From assembly GCF_002920535.1 (NCBI RefSeq), contig NZ_PQSS01000009.1, positions 62,001-126,000 on the forward strand: DNA of 64,000 nt, in the 5' to 3' direction. The DNA comes from Streptomyces sp. Ru71 (lineage in GTDB: Bacteria > Actinomycetota > Actinomycetes > Streptomycetales > Streptomycetaceae). How positions within the stretch are numbered: the stretch's first letter is position 1; the number at the start of each line of letters is the position of its first letter. The notes beneath the pieces were generated by a model. That model was given only the letters and a program-made list of their open reading frames with translations. It did not search any database and had not been told where the DNA came from. Below are positions 1 to 9,587 of this stretch, in pieces. A program made the position numbers and the translations under genes.

Positions 1-1
1 C

Positions 2-3000
2 TCGGGCCGTGCGGTGAACGCCGCGACGCCCGGCGGGCACATCACCACGACCGAGTACGACCGCTTCGGCAACACCGTCCGTGAGCTGACGGCGGCCAAC
101 CGGGACGTGGCACTCGGCACGACCGCTAAGGACCGTGCGACGCAGGCCGAGCTGGGCATCGCCTCGCTCGCCTCGTCCGAACGCGCCGACCTGCTCACCA
201 CCAAGTCCGTCTACAACGGCAACGGCACCCGGGAGCTGGAGGAGTTCGGCCCGCTGCACCGTATCGACCTCACGACCGACCTGAAGTCCGGCACCACCAC
301 CCTGGTGGCGGCGGGCTCGCCGGTCACCGCCCGCAGCTGGACGGTCAACGCCTACGACGAGGGCCGCCCGACCGACGGCACCGCCAAGGTCAAGGACCAG
401 GTCACCAAGGTCACCACCGGCGCCCAGGTCCGGGAGCACCCCGGTGTGCACGGCGACACGCGCGTCGTGCAGACCGTGTACGACTGGGCCAAGGGCCTGC
501 CGGTGAAGTCCGTCCAGGACCCGGCCGGCCTGGCGATCACCACCACGACCGAGTACGACTCGCTGGGCCGTGTGGTCAAAACGTACAACACGGGCAGCAC
601 CGGCGCCGACGCCGGAACCGTGGTGACCTCCTACTGGTCCGCGACCGGCACCGGCGCGTGCGCCGGCCGCCCGGAGTGGGCCGACCTGGTGTGCTCCACC
701 GGACCGGGCGGCGCCATCACCGGTGGCGGCAGCAACCCGGCCCAACTGCCGACCACCACCACCGAGTACGACTGGTGGGGCAACGCCACGATCGGCACCG
801 ACACCGCGAACGGCGTCACCCGCACCACGACCACCACGTACGACACGGCGGGCCGTCCCGTCACCGTGAAGGTCACCGGCGGCACCGGCCAGGCCGTCCC
901 GGACGCCACCACCGAGTACGACCCGGCCACCGGGCAGGAGTCCCGTACGACGTCGCCGACCGGCGGCACCATCACGCGGGTCTACGACAAGCTCGGCCGG
1001 CTCGCCTCGTACACCGACGCCGACGGCGGAAAGACCACGACCGAGTACGACCTGCTGGACCGCCCGGTCAAGGTCAGCGACACCGTCCCGTCCAGCGTCA
1101 CCTTCACGTACGACCACACCGTCGAGCCGCGCGGCCTGGCCACCAAGGCCACGGACTCCGTCGCGGGCGTCTTCCAGGCGACTTACGACGCGGACGGCTC
1201 GGTCGCCACGGAGAAGCTGCCCGGCGGCTACACGGCCACCCAGACCGAGGACACCACCGGCGCTGCGGTCGACCGCACCTACACCCGTGACAGCGACGGC
1301 ACCGTGGTGATGTCCGACGCGGTCACCGAGTCCGTGCAGGGCCAGACCACCAGCCACGCCGGCTGGTCGGACCAGACCTACCGCTACGACGCCGCCGGGC
1401 GTCTCGTCCAGGTCGACGACACCGTGGACACGGTCTGCACCCGGCGGACCTACGGATTCGACAAGCACGCCAACCGCACATCCCTGACCACGGCCGCCTC
1501 GGCGCCCGGTCTGGACTGCCCGACCACCGGAGGCACCAGCAAGACCTCGACGTTCGACAGCGCCGACCGCATCACCGACACGGGCTACGCCTACGACGCG
1601 TTCGGCCGCACCACCACCCTGCCGGGCGGCGTGAGCGTCGGCTACTACGCCAACGACCTCGCCTACCAGCAGACCGTCGGAACCAAGCGGCAGACCTGGA
1701 CCCTCGACGCCGCCCTGCGCTTCCGCGGCTGGACCGTGGAGAGCAACAGCGGCGGGACCTGGTCGCCGACCGAGAACAAGCTCAACCACTACGACGGCGA
1801 CAACGACAATCCGCGCTGGATCATCGAGAACACCGCCACCGGCGCCCTGACCCGCAACGTGGACTCCCTCTCCGGGAACCTCGGCGCGGTCACCAGCGCC
1901 ACCGGTGACACGGTGCTGCAGTTCACCGACATCCACGGCGACGTGGCACTCCAGCTCCCGCTCAACGCGGGCGAGGCCCCGATCGTTCTGGACACCGACG
2001 AGTACGGCAACCCGCGCGACAAGCAGCAGGCCGTGCGCTACGGCTGGCTGGGCGGCAAACAGCGCTCCAGCGAGACGGTGGCCGGCTTCACCCTCATGGG
2101 CGTACGCCAGTACAACCCCGCCACCGGCAGGTTCCTGTCCGTCGACCCCCAGCGCGGCGGCAACGCCAACGCCTACGAGTACTGCTCGGCCGACCCCGTC
2201 AACTGCTTCGACCTCGACGGCAAGTGGGGCTGGAAGAAGTTCTTCAAGAAGGCCAAGCGCTGGGCCTGGCGCAACAAGTGGGACATCGCGCTCACCGCGG
2301 CCGGCTTCATCCCCGGACTCGGCGCCGCCGCCTGGGGCTACCGCGCCTACCGCGGCTACCGCGCCCTGCGGGCCGCACGGGCCATCGGCCGCAGCTGCCG
2401 CTGGAACTCCTTCCTGCCCGAGACGCCGGTCGTCATGGCCGACGGCAGCACCCTGCCGATCAGCCAGGTGGAGGTCGGCGACCTGGTCCAGGCGGTCGAC
2501 GAGATCACCGGTGAGACCACCATCTCCCCGGTCTCCGACGTGATCATCGGTCACGGCACCAAGGATCTCGTCACCCTGTCCGTGGACGCGGACGGCGACG
2601 GCCGGTCGAAGAAGATCACCGCGACCGCCAACCACCCGTTCTTCGTCCAGGGCCGCGGCTGGATCGACGCGTTCCAGCTGATCCCGGGCTCGCGCCTGTC
2701 GAACCCGACCGGGTTCGCGCCGACGGTCACGGCCACCAGCCGCACGCAGGCGGTCCGCACCGTCTTCAACCTGACCGTCGCCGGCAGCCACACCTACTTC
2801 GTGGCCACCGACGGCCGGTCGGCGCTGGTCCACAACTGCGCCCGCTACATCCCCAAGAAGCGCAACGTCCTGAACTGGTGGCACCCCACCCGGTTCAGCA
2901 GCAAGTCCGCCGCGATCCGCCACGCCAAGCAGGTCGCGCGGACCGGAGGCCGCTGCCGCTACCGCGGGCCGTGCGGTTCCGGCAACCACGTCCACGTCGA

Positions 3001-3052
3001 CTTCATCAACCGATTCGGGCGGATCTTCCGCACGAACCACTACCGCTGGTGA
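2..3052 (+). CDS. RHS/YD-repeat polymorphic toxin with Hint domain, 5'-truncated by the window edge
   Basis: This is the 3' part of a large RHS protein. The frame is already open at base 2, so the true start lies outside. Counting from the GTG at base 14, residues 1 to about 670 carry many YD repeats (T-T-E-Y-D-x-x-G-R type), and the RHS core signature follows at about 674-732 (R-F-L-S-V-D-P at about 706). A Hint (intein-like) self-cleaving domain spans about 795-942: it opens with Cys (CRWNSF), has the TANHPF block and ends VHNC. The final 70 residues are a small basic module with GNHVHVD and a terminal NHYRW, in the position where polymorphic toxins carry their effector. The RHS shell would enclose the effector and Hint would release it. 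The effector type is not recognised. A strong hairpin follows the stop. Confidence 0.9.
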   Translation, partial: SGRAVNAATPGGHITTTEYDRFGNTVRELTAANRDVALGTTAKDRATQAELGIASLASSERADLLTTKSVYNGNGTRELEEFGPLHRIDLTTDLKSGTTTLVAAGSPVTARSWTVNAYDEGRPTDGTAKVKDQVTKVTTGAQVREHPGVHGDTRVVQTVYDWAKGLPVKSVQDPAGLAITTTTEYDSLGRVVKTYNTGSTGADAGTVVTSYWSATGTGACAGRPEWADLVCSTGPGGAITGGGSNPAQLPTTTTEYDWWGNATIGTDTANGVTRTTTTTYDTAGRPVTVKVTGGTGQAVPDATTEYDPATGQESRTTSPTGGTITRVYDKLGRLASYTDADGGKTTTEYDLLDRPVKVSDTVPSSVTFTYDHTVEPRGLATKATDSVAGVFQATYDADGSVATEKLPGGYTATQTEDTTGAAVDRTYTRDSDGTVVMSDAVTESVQGQTTSHAGWSDQTYRYDAAGRLVQVDDTVDTVCTRRTYGFDKHANRTSLTTAASAPGLDCPTTGGTSKTSTFDSADRITDTGYAYDAFGRTTTLPGGVSVGYYANDLAYQQTVGTKRQTWTLDAALRFRGWTVESNSGGTWSPTENKLNHYDGDNDNPRWIIENTATGALTRNVDSLSGNLGAVTSATGDTVLQFTDIHGDVALQLPLNAGEAPIVLDTDEYGNPRDKQQAVRYGWLGGKQRSSETVAGFTLMGVRQYNPATGRFLSVDPQRGGNANAYEYCSADPVNCFDLDGKWGWKKFFKKAKRWAWRNKWDIALTAAGFIPGLGAAAWGYRAYRGYRALRAARAIGRSCRWNSFLPETPVVMADGSTLPISQVEVGDLVQAVDEITGETTISPVSDVIIGHGTKDLVTLSVDADGDGRSKKITATANHPFFVQGRGWIDAFQLIPGSRLSNPTGFAPTVTATSRTQAVRTVFNLTVAGSHTYFVATDGRSALVHNCARYIPKKRNVLNWWHPTRFSSKSAAIRHAKQVARTGGRCRYRGPCGSGNHVHVDFINRFGRIFRTNHYRW

Positions 3053-3087
3053 GCAGCGGGCCGGTGAACCGAGAGAGGTGACATGAA

Positions 3088-3123
3088 CGTCGGGGCGGTC
3101 GGGATCTCCTGACCGCCCCGACG
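3088..3123 (+). terminator. Perfect hairpin after the RHS gene
   Basis: A 13-bp perfect inverted repeat (CGTCGGGGCGGTC and its complement) with a 10-nt loop starts 35 nt after the RHS stop codon. No U-tract follows, which is normal for Streptomyces terminators. It ends the rightward RHS transcript and could also act on leftward readthrough. Confidence 0.8.
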
Positions 3124-3143
3124 CGTAGCTGCGTACGCCAACC

Positions 3144-3203
3144 GTCAGGCGTCAGGCGTCAGGCGTCAGGCGTCAGGCGTCAGGCGTCAGGCGTCAGGCG
3201 TCA
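3144..3203. repeat. Tandem heptamer GTCAGGC, 8 copies plus a partial
   Basis: Eight perfect head-to-tail copies of GTCAGGC (3144-3199) are followed by GTCA. The last TCA (3201-3203) is the stop codon of the leftward gene, so slippage in the array would shorten or lengthen its 3' flank without changing the protein. Perfect copies suggest recent expansion. Confidence 0.95.
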
Positions 3204-3587
3204 GCAGAACTCCTCGACGTACAGCAGGGTGCGGCCGTCCTCGGAGTGGAACTCGTACGCCTGGTACGTCCATGTCCCCGACCCGGCCGTGTCGAGTCCG
3301 TCCTTGATCAGTACCCACGCCGCCTCGCGCTCCTCCCCCGGCACGGGCCGCAGCACCTCCCCGGCACCTTCCCCGACGATCATCTCGTCCGCGCCCCGTA
3401 CGAGCCGCTTGACCAGCCGGACGTCCAACGGCCCCCGGCTCTTCGTCCACAGACAGCCCTGCTCGTCGACAAGCTCGCCCGAACTCGCCGGAGAGCGCCC
3501 GCCCTCCACCGGATCGGATCCTTCCGCGGCTTCTATGGCGGCCACGACGTCGGCGAATTTCTTGTCTGACGTTCGCTTCTTCGGCAT
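3201..3587 (-). CDS. Small acidic hypothetical protein, possible immunity protein
   Basis: This predicts 128 residues starting at MPKKRTSDKK; an upstream in-frame start at 3656 gives an implausible basic leader. The protein is acidic, with no signal peptide or membrane segment, and ends YVEEFC. I do not recognise the family. It converges on the RHS toxin gene. An acidic soluble protein next to the toxin tip is where an immunity protein might be expected, but immunity genes normally follow on the same strand, so this role is only a guess. The start has no obvious ribosome binding site and may be leaderless. Confidence 0.6.
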   Translation of the reverse strand: MPKKRTSDKKFADVVAAIEAAEGSDPVEGGRSPASSGELVDEQGCLWTKSRGPLDVRLVKRLVRGADEMIVGEGAGEVLRPVPGEEREAAWVLIKDGLDTAGSGTWTYQAYEFHSEDGRTLLYVEEFC

Positions 3588-3913
3588 GAGACCAGTGTGA
3601 CAGCAGACGCGTCGCGTACGGTGATCGGTTTCCGGCGGCCACGGCAGTGACGTCACCCGGCTGATCCGGCTCCTCCAGGCTGTGCCGCCGGTGACCCCGA
3701 CTCGTCCTCCACGACAACCTCAGGGCAGCCATGCTCACCGGTGAGCTGGATGAAGATGGACGGCCCCTGCTCATCTCCATCCAGGCCACGTCTGCGCCGG
3801 CGGCAGGCCGGACCAGCGCGTCGGCCCAGCCTTCCAGCCTCGAAGCCGACCGCGAGAGGACGGTACGGCCGGACACGAGGGGCGTCATGGCGGACGGTTC
3901 GCGAGGCGATTCG
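3588..3913. other. Gene-poor interval of 326 nt
   Basis: No complete gene is convincing. On the minus strand around 3660-3770 a short frame reads IFIQLTGEHGCPEVVVEDE in codons with the local bias but has no good start, so it may be the tail of a decayed gene. The promoter of the 3201-3587 gene should also lie here. Confidence 0.4.
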
Positions 3914-4552
3914 TCACCCGAGTGGGACGCGTGCTGGAGTCAAGGGCCCAGCGTCCAGATGAGCGGCGATGCGCGTGATCGTCCCGATGTTGTCCTCGAA
4001 CAGATGCGCCTGCATGCCTGCCGCCTGGGCGGCCTCAACGTTGACTGCGGCATCATCCACGAAGAGACAGCTCTCCGGCGCCACCTCCAAGGAGGCGCAA
4101 ACAGCTTCGAAGGCCCGCAGATCAGGCTTCAGAATCCCGATCTCGTGCGAGTAGACGATCTGCTCAACCAGTTCGTCGAAGTGGTACAGCGCCGTCTCCC
4201 GCTCCCGAGCCCCGACGAAGCTGTTGCTCAGGATTCCCAGCCTGCATCGTCCCTGCAGCCCCCGCACATAGGCGATGAGTTCCTCGTTCGGCGTTCCCAG
4301 ATACTCCGCCCAAAGGTCAGCCATGAAGGCTTCGACCTGGTGAACGTCGAGACCCAAGCGTGATGCCACTTCCCACTGAACGTCGTGTTCGCTGATCCTC
4401 CCGACACTTCCAGCACGCCACACGTCGCGCATCCGCTCATGCACGGTACCCAGCGGCAGCGCCAGCCGTCTTTCCCACCGTTGCACCCATCCGGTATCGG
4501 GCGTGATCTCCAGTACGCCGCCGATGTCGAGAACGACGCAGGTCGTAGTCAC
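3914..4552 (-). CDS. HAD-superfamily hydrolase
   Basis: A 212-residue HAD hydrolase, probably a phosphatase acting on a small phosphorylated metabolite. All four motifs are visible: motif I near the N-terminus as VVLDIGGVL (the second Asp of the usual DxD is replaced by Gly, as in several HAD subgroups), motif II as GILSNS, the motif III Lys in ILKPD, and motif IV as FVDDAAVN. The cap between motifs I and II is helical. I chose the GTG at 4552, which has a good GGGGAG site, over an upstream start. The GTG overlaps the stop of a small upstream reading frame (4549-4773), suggesting translational coupling. The substrate cannot be read from the sequence. Confidence 0.85.
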   Translation of the reverse strand: MTTTCVVLDIGGVLEITPDTGWVQRWERRLALPLGTVHERMRDVWRAGSVGRISEHDVQWEVASRLGLDVHQVEAFMADLWAEYLGTPNEELIAYVRGLQGRCRLGILSNSFVGARERETALYHFDELVEQIVYSHEIGILKPDLRAFEAVCASLEVAPESCLFVDDAAVNVEAAQAAGMQAHLFEDNIGTITRIAAHLDAGPLTPARVPLG

Positions 4553-4773
4553 GCGATCTCCCCCTCTTCGTCCCGCCTGGCCAGCGAGCACACTCCTTGG
4601 GCCGACGAAAACACTGTTGCCCTTCCCTTGGGAACAAGGTCAAGCAATATGGGAACCCGTGACAGCCCTGTCACGAGCCCCAGACACGACTCGGCCGCAT
4701 CAACACGTGCCGTCAAAAGCGGCATGCCTCGCCGATCACACATCGTCAGCTCCCAGCCGACATCGCGCTTCAC
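4549..4773 (-). CDS. Small hypothetical protein coupled to the HAD hydrolase
   Basis: A 74-residue frame with a GTG start reads naturally (a hydrophobic middle such as GLSRVPILLDLVP, acidic end RRDEEGEIA). Its TGA overlaps the GTG of the HAD gene, a typical coupled arrangement. I see no recognisable domain and only a weak ribosome binding site. G/C at third positions is lower than in neighbouring genes, as also in the HAD gene, which may point to an acquired pair. It could instead be an untranslated leader of the HAD mRNA. Confidence 0.45.
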   Translation of the reverse strand: MKRDVGWELTMCDRRGMPLLTARVDAAESCLGLVTGLSRVPILLDLVPKGRATVFSSAQGVCSLARRDEEGEIA

Positions 4774-4855
4774 CGGCCAGTAGCGCCAAATCGCCTCGCG
4801 TCCAAGCGAGTTCGGACCTTCCGCTGCCCGATCAGGAGGCGGTTAGGGTGGCCCG

Positions 4856-5677
4856 GTGACCGACGCGAGCATGGACAGAGTGAACCGCTTCCGGGCCGAG
4901 GCGGCATCCCGGGCACTGCCATCGGAGGAGGTGGAGGAATGGATACGTGTCGCCCGTCCGGCGGCGTACTTGGCTGAGGGTGGTAACGGTCCCCTCGTGG
5001 CCCGGGTCGGCGGGGACCCCATGCTGCCGCACGGCGTGCCACGGCCGTCCGATCCTTTCGTGGCCTCCGTCGACCTCGCGGCTCTCCCGCCGGGCGTCAC
5101 CGGCCTCCCGCTCCCCGCCGACGGCCATCTGCTCCTCTTCTCCGGCACGGATGTGCACGGTATCGGGGGACAGGTGTCCGACGCGGTGCTGTACGTCCCC
5201 GCCGGGTCCCCTACAACCCCGAGCCCCCTCGAACACGGTTGGCGCGAGCCGTACCGGCCGCGTGAGCTCCGCACGGTCTGGCACCAGCCGAGCGCGCAGA
5301 TGCCGGAGAGCTTCGCCCTTGACAGATGGGGCGACTGTCCCGAGGACGAGCAGTTCGAGCTTGCCGACGAACTCGGCGACGCCTGGGCAGGCGTGGGCGG
5401 CTACCGCCCTTCTTGGGCCTTGCAGATCGGCGGCCACCCGGTCTCGCCCCAGAACGACCCCGTTCACTACGCCCGTGGTCCCGAGGATCGCGGTCCCTCC
5501 GAGCAGGGCGGCACGGCCCACGGAGAGGGCGCCGACGAGTGGGCTCTCCTGGCCACGTGGAGGTGCGGCGAGGACGTCCCGGAACTGGACTCCGGTGTGG
5601 CCCACTGGGTGGTCCGCCGGCGGGACGTGGCGGCCCGGCGCTTCGACCGGGTCCACCGCTACGTCGAAATGGCCTGA
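4856..5677 (+). CDS. DUF1963 (YwqG-like) family protein
   Basis: This predicts 273 residues. The pattern is that of the DUF1963/YwqG family: an early segment with GGDPMLP, a central GHLLLFSGTDVHG strand, and a late LLATWRCGEDVPEL block before a C-terminal WVVRRRDVAARRFDRV segment. Family members are soluble, of unknown biochemical role, and frequent near toxin loci in many bacteria. There is no signal peptide. The GTG start at 4856 sits directly after a GGTGGCCC stretch with no strong ribosome binding site. The gene stands alone between the leftward HAD pair and a leftward hydrolase. Confidence 0.75.
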   Translation: MTDASMDRVNRFRAEAASRALPSEEVEEWIRVARPAAYLAEGGNGPLVARVGGDPMLPHGVPRPSDPFVASVDLAALPPGVTGLPLPADGHLLLFSGTDVHGIGGQVSDAVLYVPAGSPTTPSPLEHGWREPYRPRELRTVWHQPSAQMPESFALDRWGDCPEDEQFELADELGDAWAGVGGYRPSWALQIGGHPVSPQNDPVHYARGPEDRGPSEQGGTAHGEGADEWALLATWRCGEDVPELDSGVAHWVVRRRDVAARRFDRVHRYVEMA

Positions 5678-5881
5678 CCGCGCGGGGCGGGGGACGGCCG
5701 GCTTCACGACGTGCGTCACCTGCCCTCCCGCCACGCTCACCGGTCCGTGTCGTCACCATGGCGGTCGTTCTGCCCGGGAACCCACGGCCGCCCCCGGCCC
5801 CCGGCCACCGGATCGCGGAGCCGGTCCGGTGGCCGGGAAAGCGGGGCGTGCCCGCCGCCTCCCGTGGGCCGGGTGGAGGGC

Positions 5882-6760
5882 TCAGCGCAGCAGCAGGTCG
5901 CGGATCGCCTCGGTGATCTCGTCGGGCGCCTCCTCGGCCATGAAGTGCCCCGCGCCGGTCAGCCGGTGGTCCAGGTCGGGCGCCCACGCGTGCCAGACCG
6001 CGGCGGCGTCGTAGCCCAGTCGCGCGCCCCAGTCCTGCTGAACGACCGTCACGGGCATGGCCAGTTGCGAACCGGCATCCTGGTCCGCCTGGTCGTGCGT
6101 GATGTCGATGCCCGCCGAGGCCCGGTAGTCCGCGACGATCGACGGCACGGCCGCGGCGCTCGTCCGCAGGTACGCGGCCCGGACCGGTTCCGGCATGGCA
6201 GCCGGGTTACTGGCCCAGGCGTCGAGGAAGGAGCCGAAGAAGGCGTCGGCGCTGTTGGCGATCATCGTCTCCGGCAGCCCCGGCGGCTGCGCCATGAGGA
6301 ACAGGTGGTAGCCGACCGCCGCGGGGACACCGTGCAAAACGTTCCACATGTCCAGGGTCGGCACGACGTCGAGGATGCCCAGGTGGGTGAGCGTCTCGGG
6401 ATGGTCCAGTCCCGCCCGGAAGGCGACCAGGGCGCCCCGGTCGTGGCCGACCAGAGCGAAGCGCTCATGGCCGAGCGCCCCCGCCAGGGCAACGACATCG
6501 GCGGCCATGGTGCGCTTGGAGTACACCTCGGGGCCGGTGGCCGCCGGCTTGTCGCTGGCGCCGTAGCCGCGCAGGTCCGGACAGATCACCGTGTGCTCGC
6601 CGGCGAGTCGCTCGGCGACGTGCCGCCACATCAGGTGAGTCTGCGGAAAGCCGTGCAGCAGCACGACCGGGCTGCCACTGCCGCCGACGGCGGCGGCCAG
6701 CTCCACTCCGTCGGCGCCTGGCAGACGAACGTGGTCGAAACCGGGAATCGCGAGCGTCAC
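5882..6760 (-). CDS. Alpha/beta-fold hydrolase (epoxide hydrolase/haloacetate dehalogenase-like)
   Basis: A 292-residue alpha/beta hydrolase. The oxyanion-hole motif is VVLLHGFPQT, the nucleophile elbow is LVGHDRGA (Asp nucleophile), and the catalytic His is in GAGHFMAEE near the C-terminus. An Asp nucleophile places it with epoxide hydrolases and haloalkane/haloacetate dehalogenases rather than Ser esterases. The GTG at 6760 has a GGAAGGGG site; longer upstream frames are spurious. It is divergent from the SARP-type regulator (138-nt gap), so local regulation is plausible. The substrate is unknown. Confidence 0.85.
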   Translation of the reverse strand: MTLAIPGFDHVRLPGADGVELAAAVGGSGSPVVLLHGFPQTHLMWRHVAERLAGEHTVICPDLRGYGASDKPAATGPEVYSKRTMAADVVALAGALGHERFALVGHDRGALVAFRAGLDHPETLTHLGILDVVPTLDMWNVLHGVPAAVGYHLFLMAQPPGLPETMIANSADAFFGSFLDAWASNPAAMPEPVRAAYLRTSAAAVPSIVADYRASAGIDITHDQADQDAGSQLAMPVTVVQQDWGARLGYDAAAVWHAWAPDLDHRLTGAGHFMAEEAPDEITEAIRDLLLR

Positions 6761-6898
6761 GAAAGGCCCCTTCCTGGGGTCGGGGGACCGGGCATAAGCC
6801 CTGGTCCGAGGACTGACGGAATCAGCGTGGGCGACAGCGATCAGCAGCCGATCAGTACGCTTCGACGCCGCAGACCCGCGACACGGAAGATGGAGGGC

Positions 6899-8836
6899 AT
6901 GCGAATCGACGTCCTCGGTGCCGTGCGAGCCCTCCGCGACGACGGCACCACGGTCGACCTGGGCGGACCCCGCCACCGTGAAGTACTCGCCCGGCTCGTC
7001 GCCGCCGGGGGACGGATGGTCCCCACCGACACCCTCGTGGATGACCTGTGGGCCGAGCCGCCGGTGCGCGCCGTGGGTGCGTTGCGTACGTTCGTCGCCG
7101 CGCTGCGCCGCGCCCTCGAACCCAGCCGGCCGCCCCGCACCCCGCCGCGCGTCATCGTCACAGAAGGCCCCGGCTACGCGCTGCGCCTGCCACGCGACAC
7201 CGTGGACGTCCACCGGTTCGAGGACGCCCTGGCCCGTGCCCGGCGTACCCCGGATGCGCTGACCGACCTCGACGCGGCCCTTAGAGCCTGGCGCGGCCCC
7301 GCCTACGCCGACGTGACCGGCTCCGCGTGGGCCCAGCGCGAACGGACCCGGCTGGGAGAGCTGAGGCTGGAGGGGGTGGAACTGCGCGCCCGCCTCCTCC
7401 TCGACTCCGGTTCAGGAGCCGAGCTGGTCGCCGAACTGGGCGCCCACGTCACCGAACACCCCTGGCGCGAACCGGCCTGGGGGCTGCTGGCCCGCGCACT
7501 GCACCGAGCGGGCCGTCAGGCGGACGCGCTGGCCACCCTCCGCCGCGCCCGCACGATGCTCGCGGACCAGCTCGGGCTAGACCCCGGTGCCGACCTCCGG
7601 CGCCTGGAGACGGACATTCTCCAGGGAGCTACGACGCTCCAGCCCCCGCGTACCGTGTGGACCGCCGGCGTACGACTCGGACCGCGCACCACCGTCGAAC
7701 TCGCCCGCACCCTGGCCCTGGCGGGTGGTGACGCGCTCGTCCACTCGCGGCGCGACCGCCTCGCCGCCGTCCAGGCGGCCGAGCGCACCGAAGACATCGC
7801 CCTGACCGCCCGCGTCATCGGCGCCTACGACGTGCCCGCCCTGTGGAGCCGGGCCGACGATCCCGAGCAGTCACGCGCCGTCGTCGCGGCGGCCGAGCGT
7901 ACACTCACCGCGCTCGGCACCGACGGCCCCGCCGAACTACGCGCCCGCCTGCTGGCGACCGTCGCGGTCGAAAGCCGCACCGCCGATCTGTCCGCAATCG
8001 AACGGACGCGCGCCGAACAGGCGGCGCGTGAGGCCGAGGCCCTGGCCCGGGAGCTGGGCGATCCCGCCCTGCTGGTCTTCGCCCTCAACGGCGTGTTCCT
8101 CCAGTCCTTCACCCGGCCTGGGCTCGCGGCGGCACGGGACGTGATCGGCGCCGAGATCCTCGACCTGGCCACCCGGCACGAGCTGCCGAACTTCACCGTG
8201 CTCGGCCGGCTCATCCGCCTGCAATCCGCCTCCGCTCTCGGCGACCTCGACGCCGCGACCGCACACGCCGAGGCCGCCGAGCAGCTCGCCGTCAGCACTG
8301 AGGCTTCTCTCGTCCCCGTACTCACTGGCTGGTTCCGCGCCCGGGTCACAGCCGCCCGCAGCACCGCACCGGGCGGACCGACCGCCGCCACGGCCGCAGC
8401 GCACTATCGCGCCGCCGAAGACGCCCTGGCCGAAACAGCGGGCATGCCAGGGCTGCACCGGGGCCTGTTCGCCCTCGCCCTCCTGGGTCTACGTCTCCTG
8501 CACGGTCGTCCCGCCCCCACCGATCCCGCTCTCGACTGGGGCCCGTACCAGCCCTGGACGCACCCCTTGGTGCTGCTCGCCCGGAACCGGGCACAGGAGG
8601 CCCGTAACGCCCTGGCCATGGCGCCGGAACCACCCCTTGATCACATGCAGGAGGCACTCTGGTGCCTGACCGCCCACGCCGCCACCCGCCTCGGTGAACG
8701 CCCGCTCGCCGCCCGCGCGGCGACGGCCCTGCGCGCCGCCCGCACCGAACACGCGGGCGGGGCGAGCGGGATGCTGACGTTGGGACCGATTGCGCGGTAT
8801 CTGGCGGAAGCGGAGGAGTGCGCCGACAAGAGATGA
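6899..8836 (+). CDS. SARP/AfsR-type BTAD transcriptional regulator
   Basis: About 645 residues. The N-terminus (MRIDVLGAVRA) and next 90 residues form the OmpR-like winged-helix DNA-binding domain of SARPs. It is followed by the bacterial transcriptional activator domain (about 95-240, with EPAWGLLARALHRAGRQADAL), then a long Ala/Leu/Arg-rich helical region resembling TPRs. There is no NB-ARC ATPase module, so it is intermediate between small SARPs and AfsR. The start could also be the ATG at 6890; neither has an ideal ribosome binding site. It is transcribed away from the alpha/beta hydrolase at 5882-6760, which may be its target. SARPs usually activate secondary-metabolite genes, but none is visible here. 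Confidence 0.85.
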   Translation: MRIDVLGAVRALRDDGTTVDLGGPRHREVLARLVAAGGRMVPTDTLVDDLWAEPPVRAVGALRTFVAALRRALEPSRPPRTPPRVIVTEGPGYALRLPRDTVDVHRFEDALARARRTPDALTDLDAALRAWRGPAYADVTGSAWAQRERTRLGELRLEGVELRARLLLDSGSGAELVAELGAHVTEHPWREPAWGLLARALHRAGRQADALATLRRARTMLADQLGLDPGADLRRLETDILQGATTLQPPRTVWTAGVRLGPRTTVELARTLALAGGDALVHSRRDRLAAVQAAERTEDIALTARVIGAYDVPALWSRADDPEQSRAVVAAAERTLTALGTDGPAELRARLLATVAVESRTADLSAIERTRAEQAAREAEALARELGDPALLVFALNGVFLQSFTRPGLAAARDVIGAEILDLATRHELPNFTVLGRLIRLQSASALGDLDAATAHAEAAEQLAVSTEASLVPVLTGWFRARVTAARSTAPGGPTAATAAAHYRAAEDALAETAGMPGLHRGLFALALLGLRLLHGRPAPTDPALDWGPYQPWTHPLVLLARNRAQEARNALAMAPEPPLDHMQEALWCLTAHAATRLGERPLAARAATALRAARTEHAGGASGMLTLGPIARYLAEAEECADKR

Positions 8837-9587
8837 CCGACATCGTCCGCTGACCGCTCCCCACGGCCCATCGGGTCGCCGGGCATCTCCGAGATCCACA
8901 GGGAGCGCCGCCGATCCCGGCACGGCGGTCGCGCCGAAGGGCTTCGAGCACGCCGCGCGAGCCCAACGTCAGACCCATCCGACTGCCCGCCGCCGACCGC
9001 GCGCTGATCCGGGTCGGCAGCAATGTCTGCCGCGTCCTCGGGCAGATGGATCAGCAGCCCTTCGGCGATCCACTGGTCGGCGCCGCCGGGTCGTGCCCCG
9101 CGGCAGCCGCACGCGACCACCCGATGACCGGCCGCTCCCGCCCCCCCAACCCCGCCCGGGCCCGGTGCGCGCCCGTCTCGGCAGCGCTCAACTCACCCTC
9201 CAGTAGGTTCAGGACGGCGACCGCCGATGGCAGGCCCCCCGGGCCCGGGTCAGGACGCGGACCGAGCCCAGTCCCTCGTAACGCACTACTTGCCACTGCG
9301 CTGACACCCTCCACCTCTGCACCGCCCCCGGCCCGCCGCCTCGCCCCACAACCGGCGGCCAGCCGGTCGTTGGGATCGCCGGCGCGCGCCGGCCGGTCGA
9401 TGAGACCGGCGCCGCGCCGCTCTCTCCCGCCCGCTGCTCTCCCCCGCCGTCGCACGGTCACCGCAGCCCGCTGTCGAGGCGGCGCTTCCCCTGTCCGGCC
9501 CAATGACGGTGCGCCGGAGGGGCGGGCCGGCGTCGCGGGTGTGACCGTGGGGAGGGAAGCGCAGACCACGAGTGGCGAGGAGCGAGC
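8837..9587. other. Gene-poor interval upstream of the hydrogenase locus
   Basis: 751 nt without a convincing gene on either strand; the open frames lack starts, ribosome binding sites and recognisable motifs. The interval must hold the promoter of the hydrogenase structural operon. I could not pick out a -35/-10 pair with confidence. Confidence 0.5.

Noticed and set aside
8837..9587. A gene upstream of the hydrogenase operon
   Set aside because: Several frames are open, but none has a start with a ribosome binding site or recognisable motifs.
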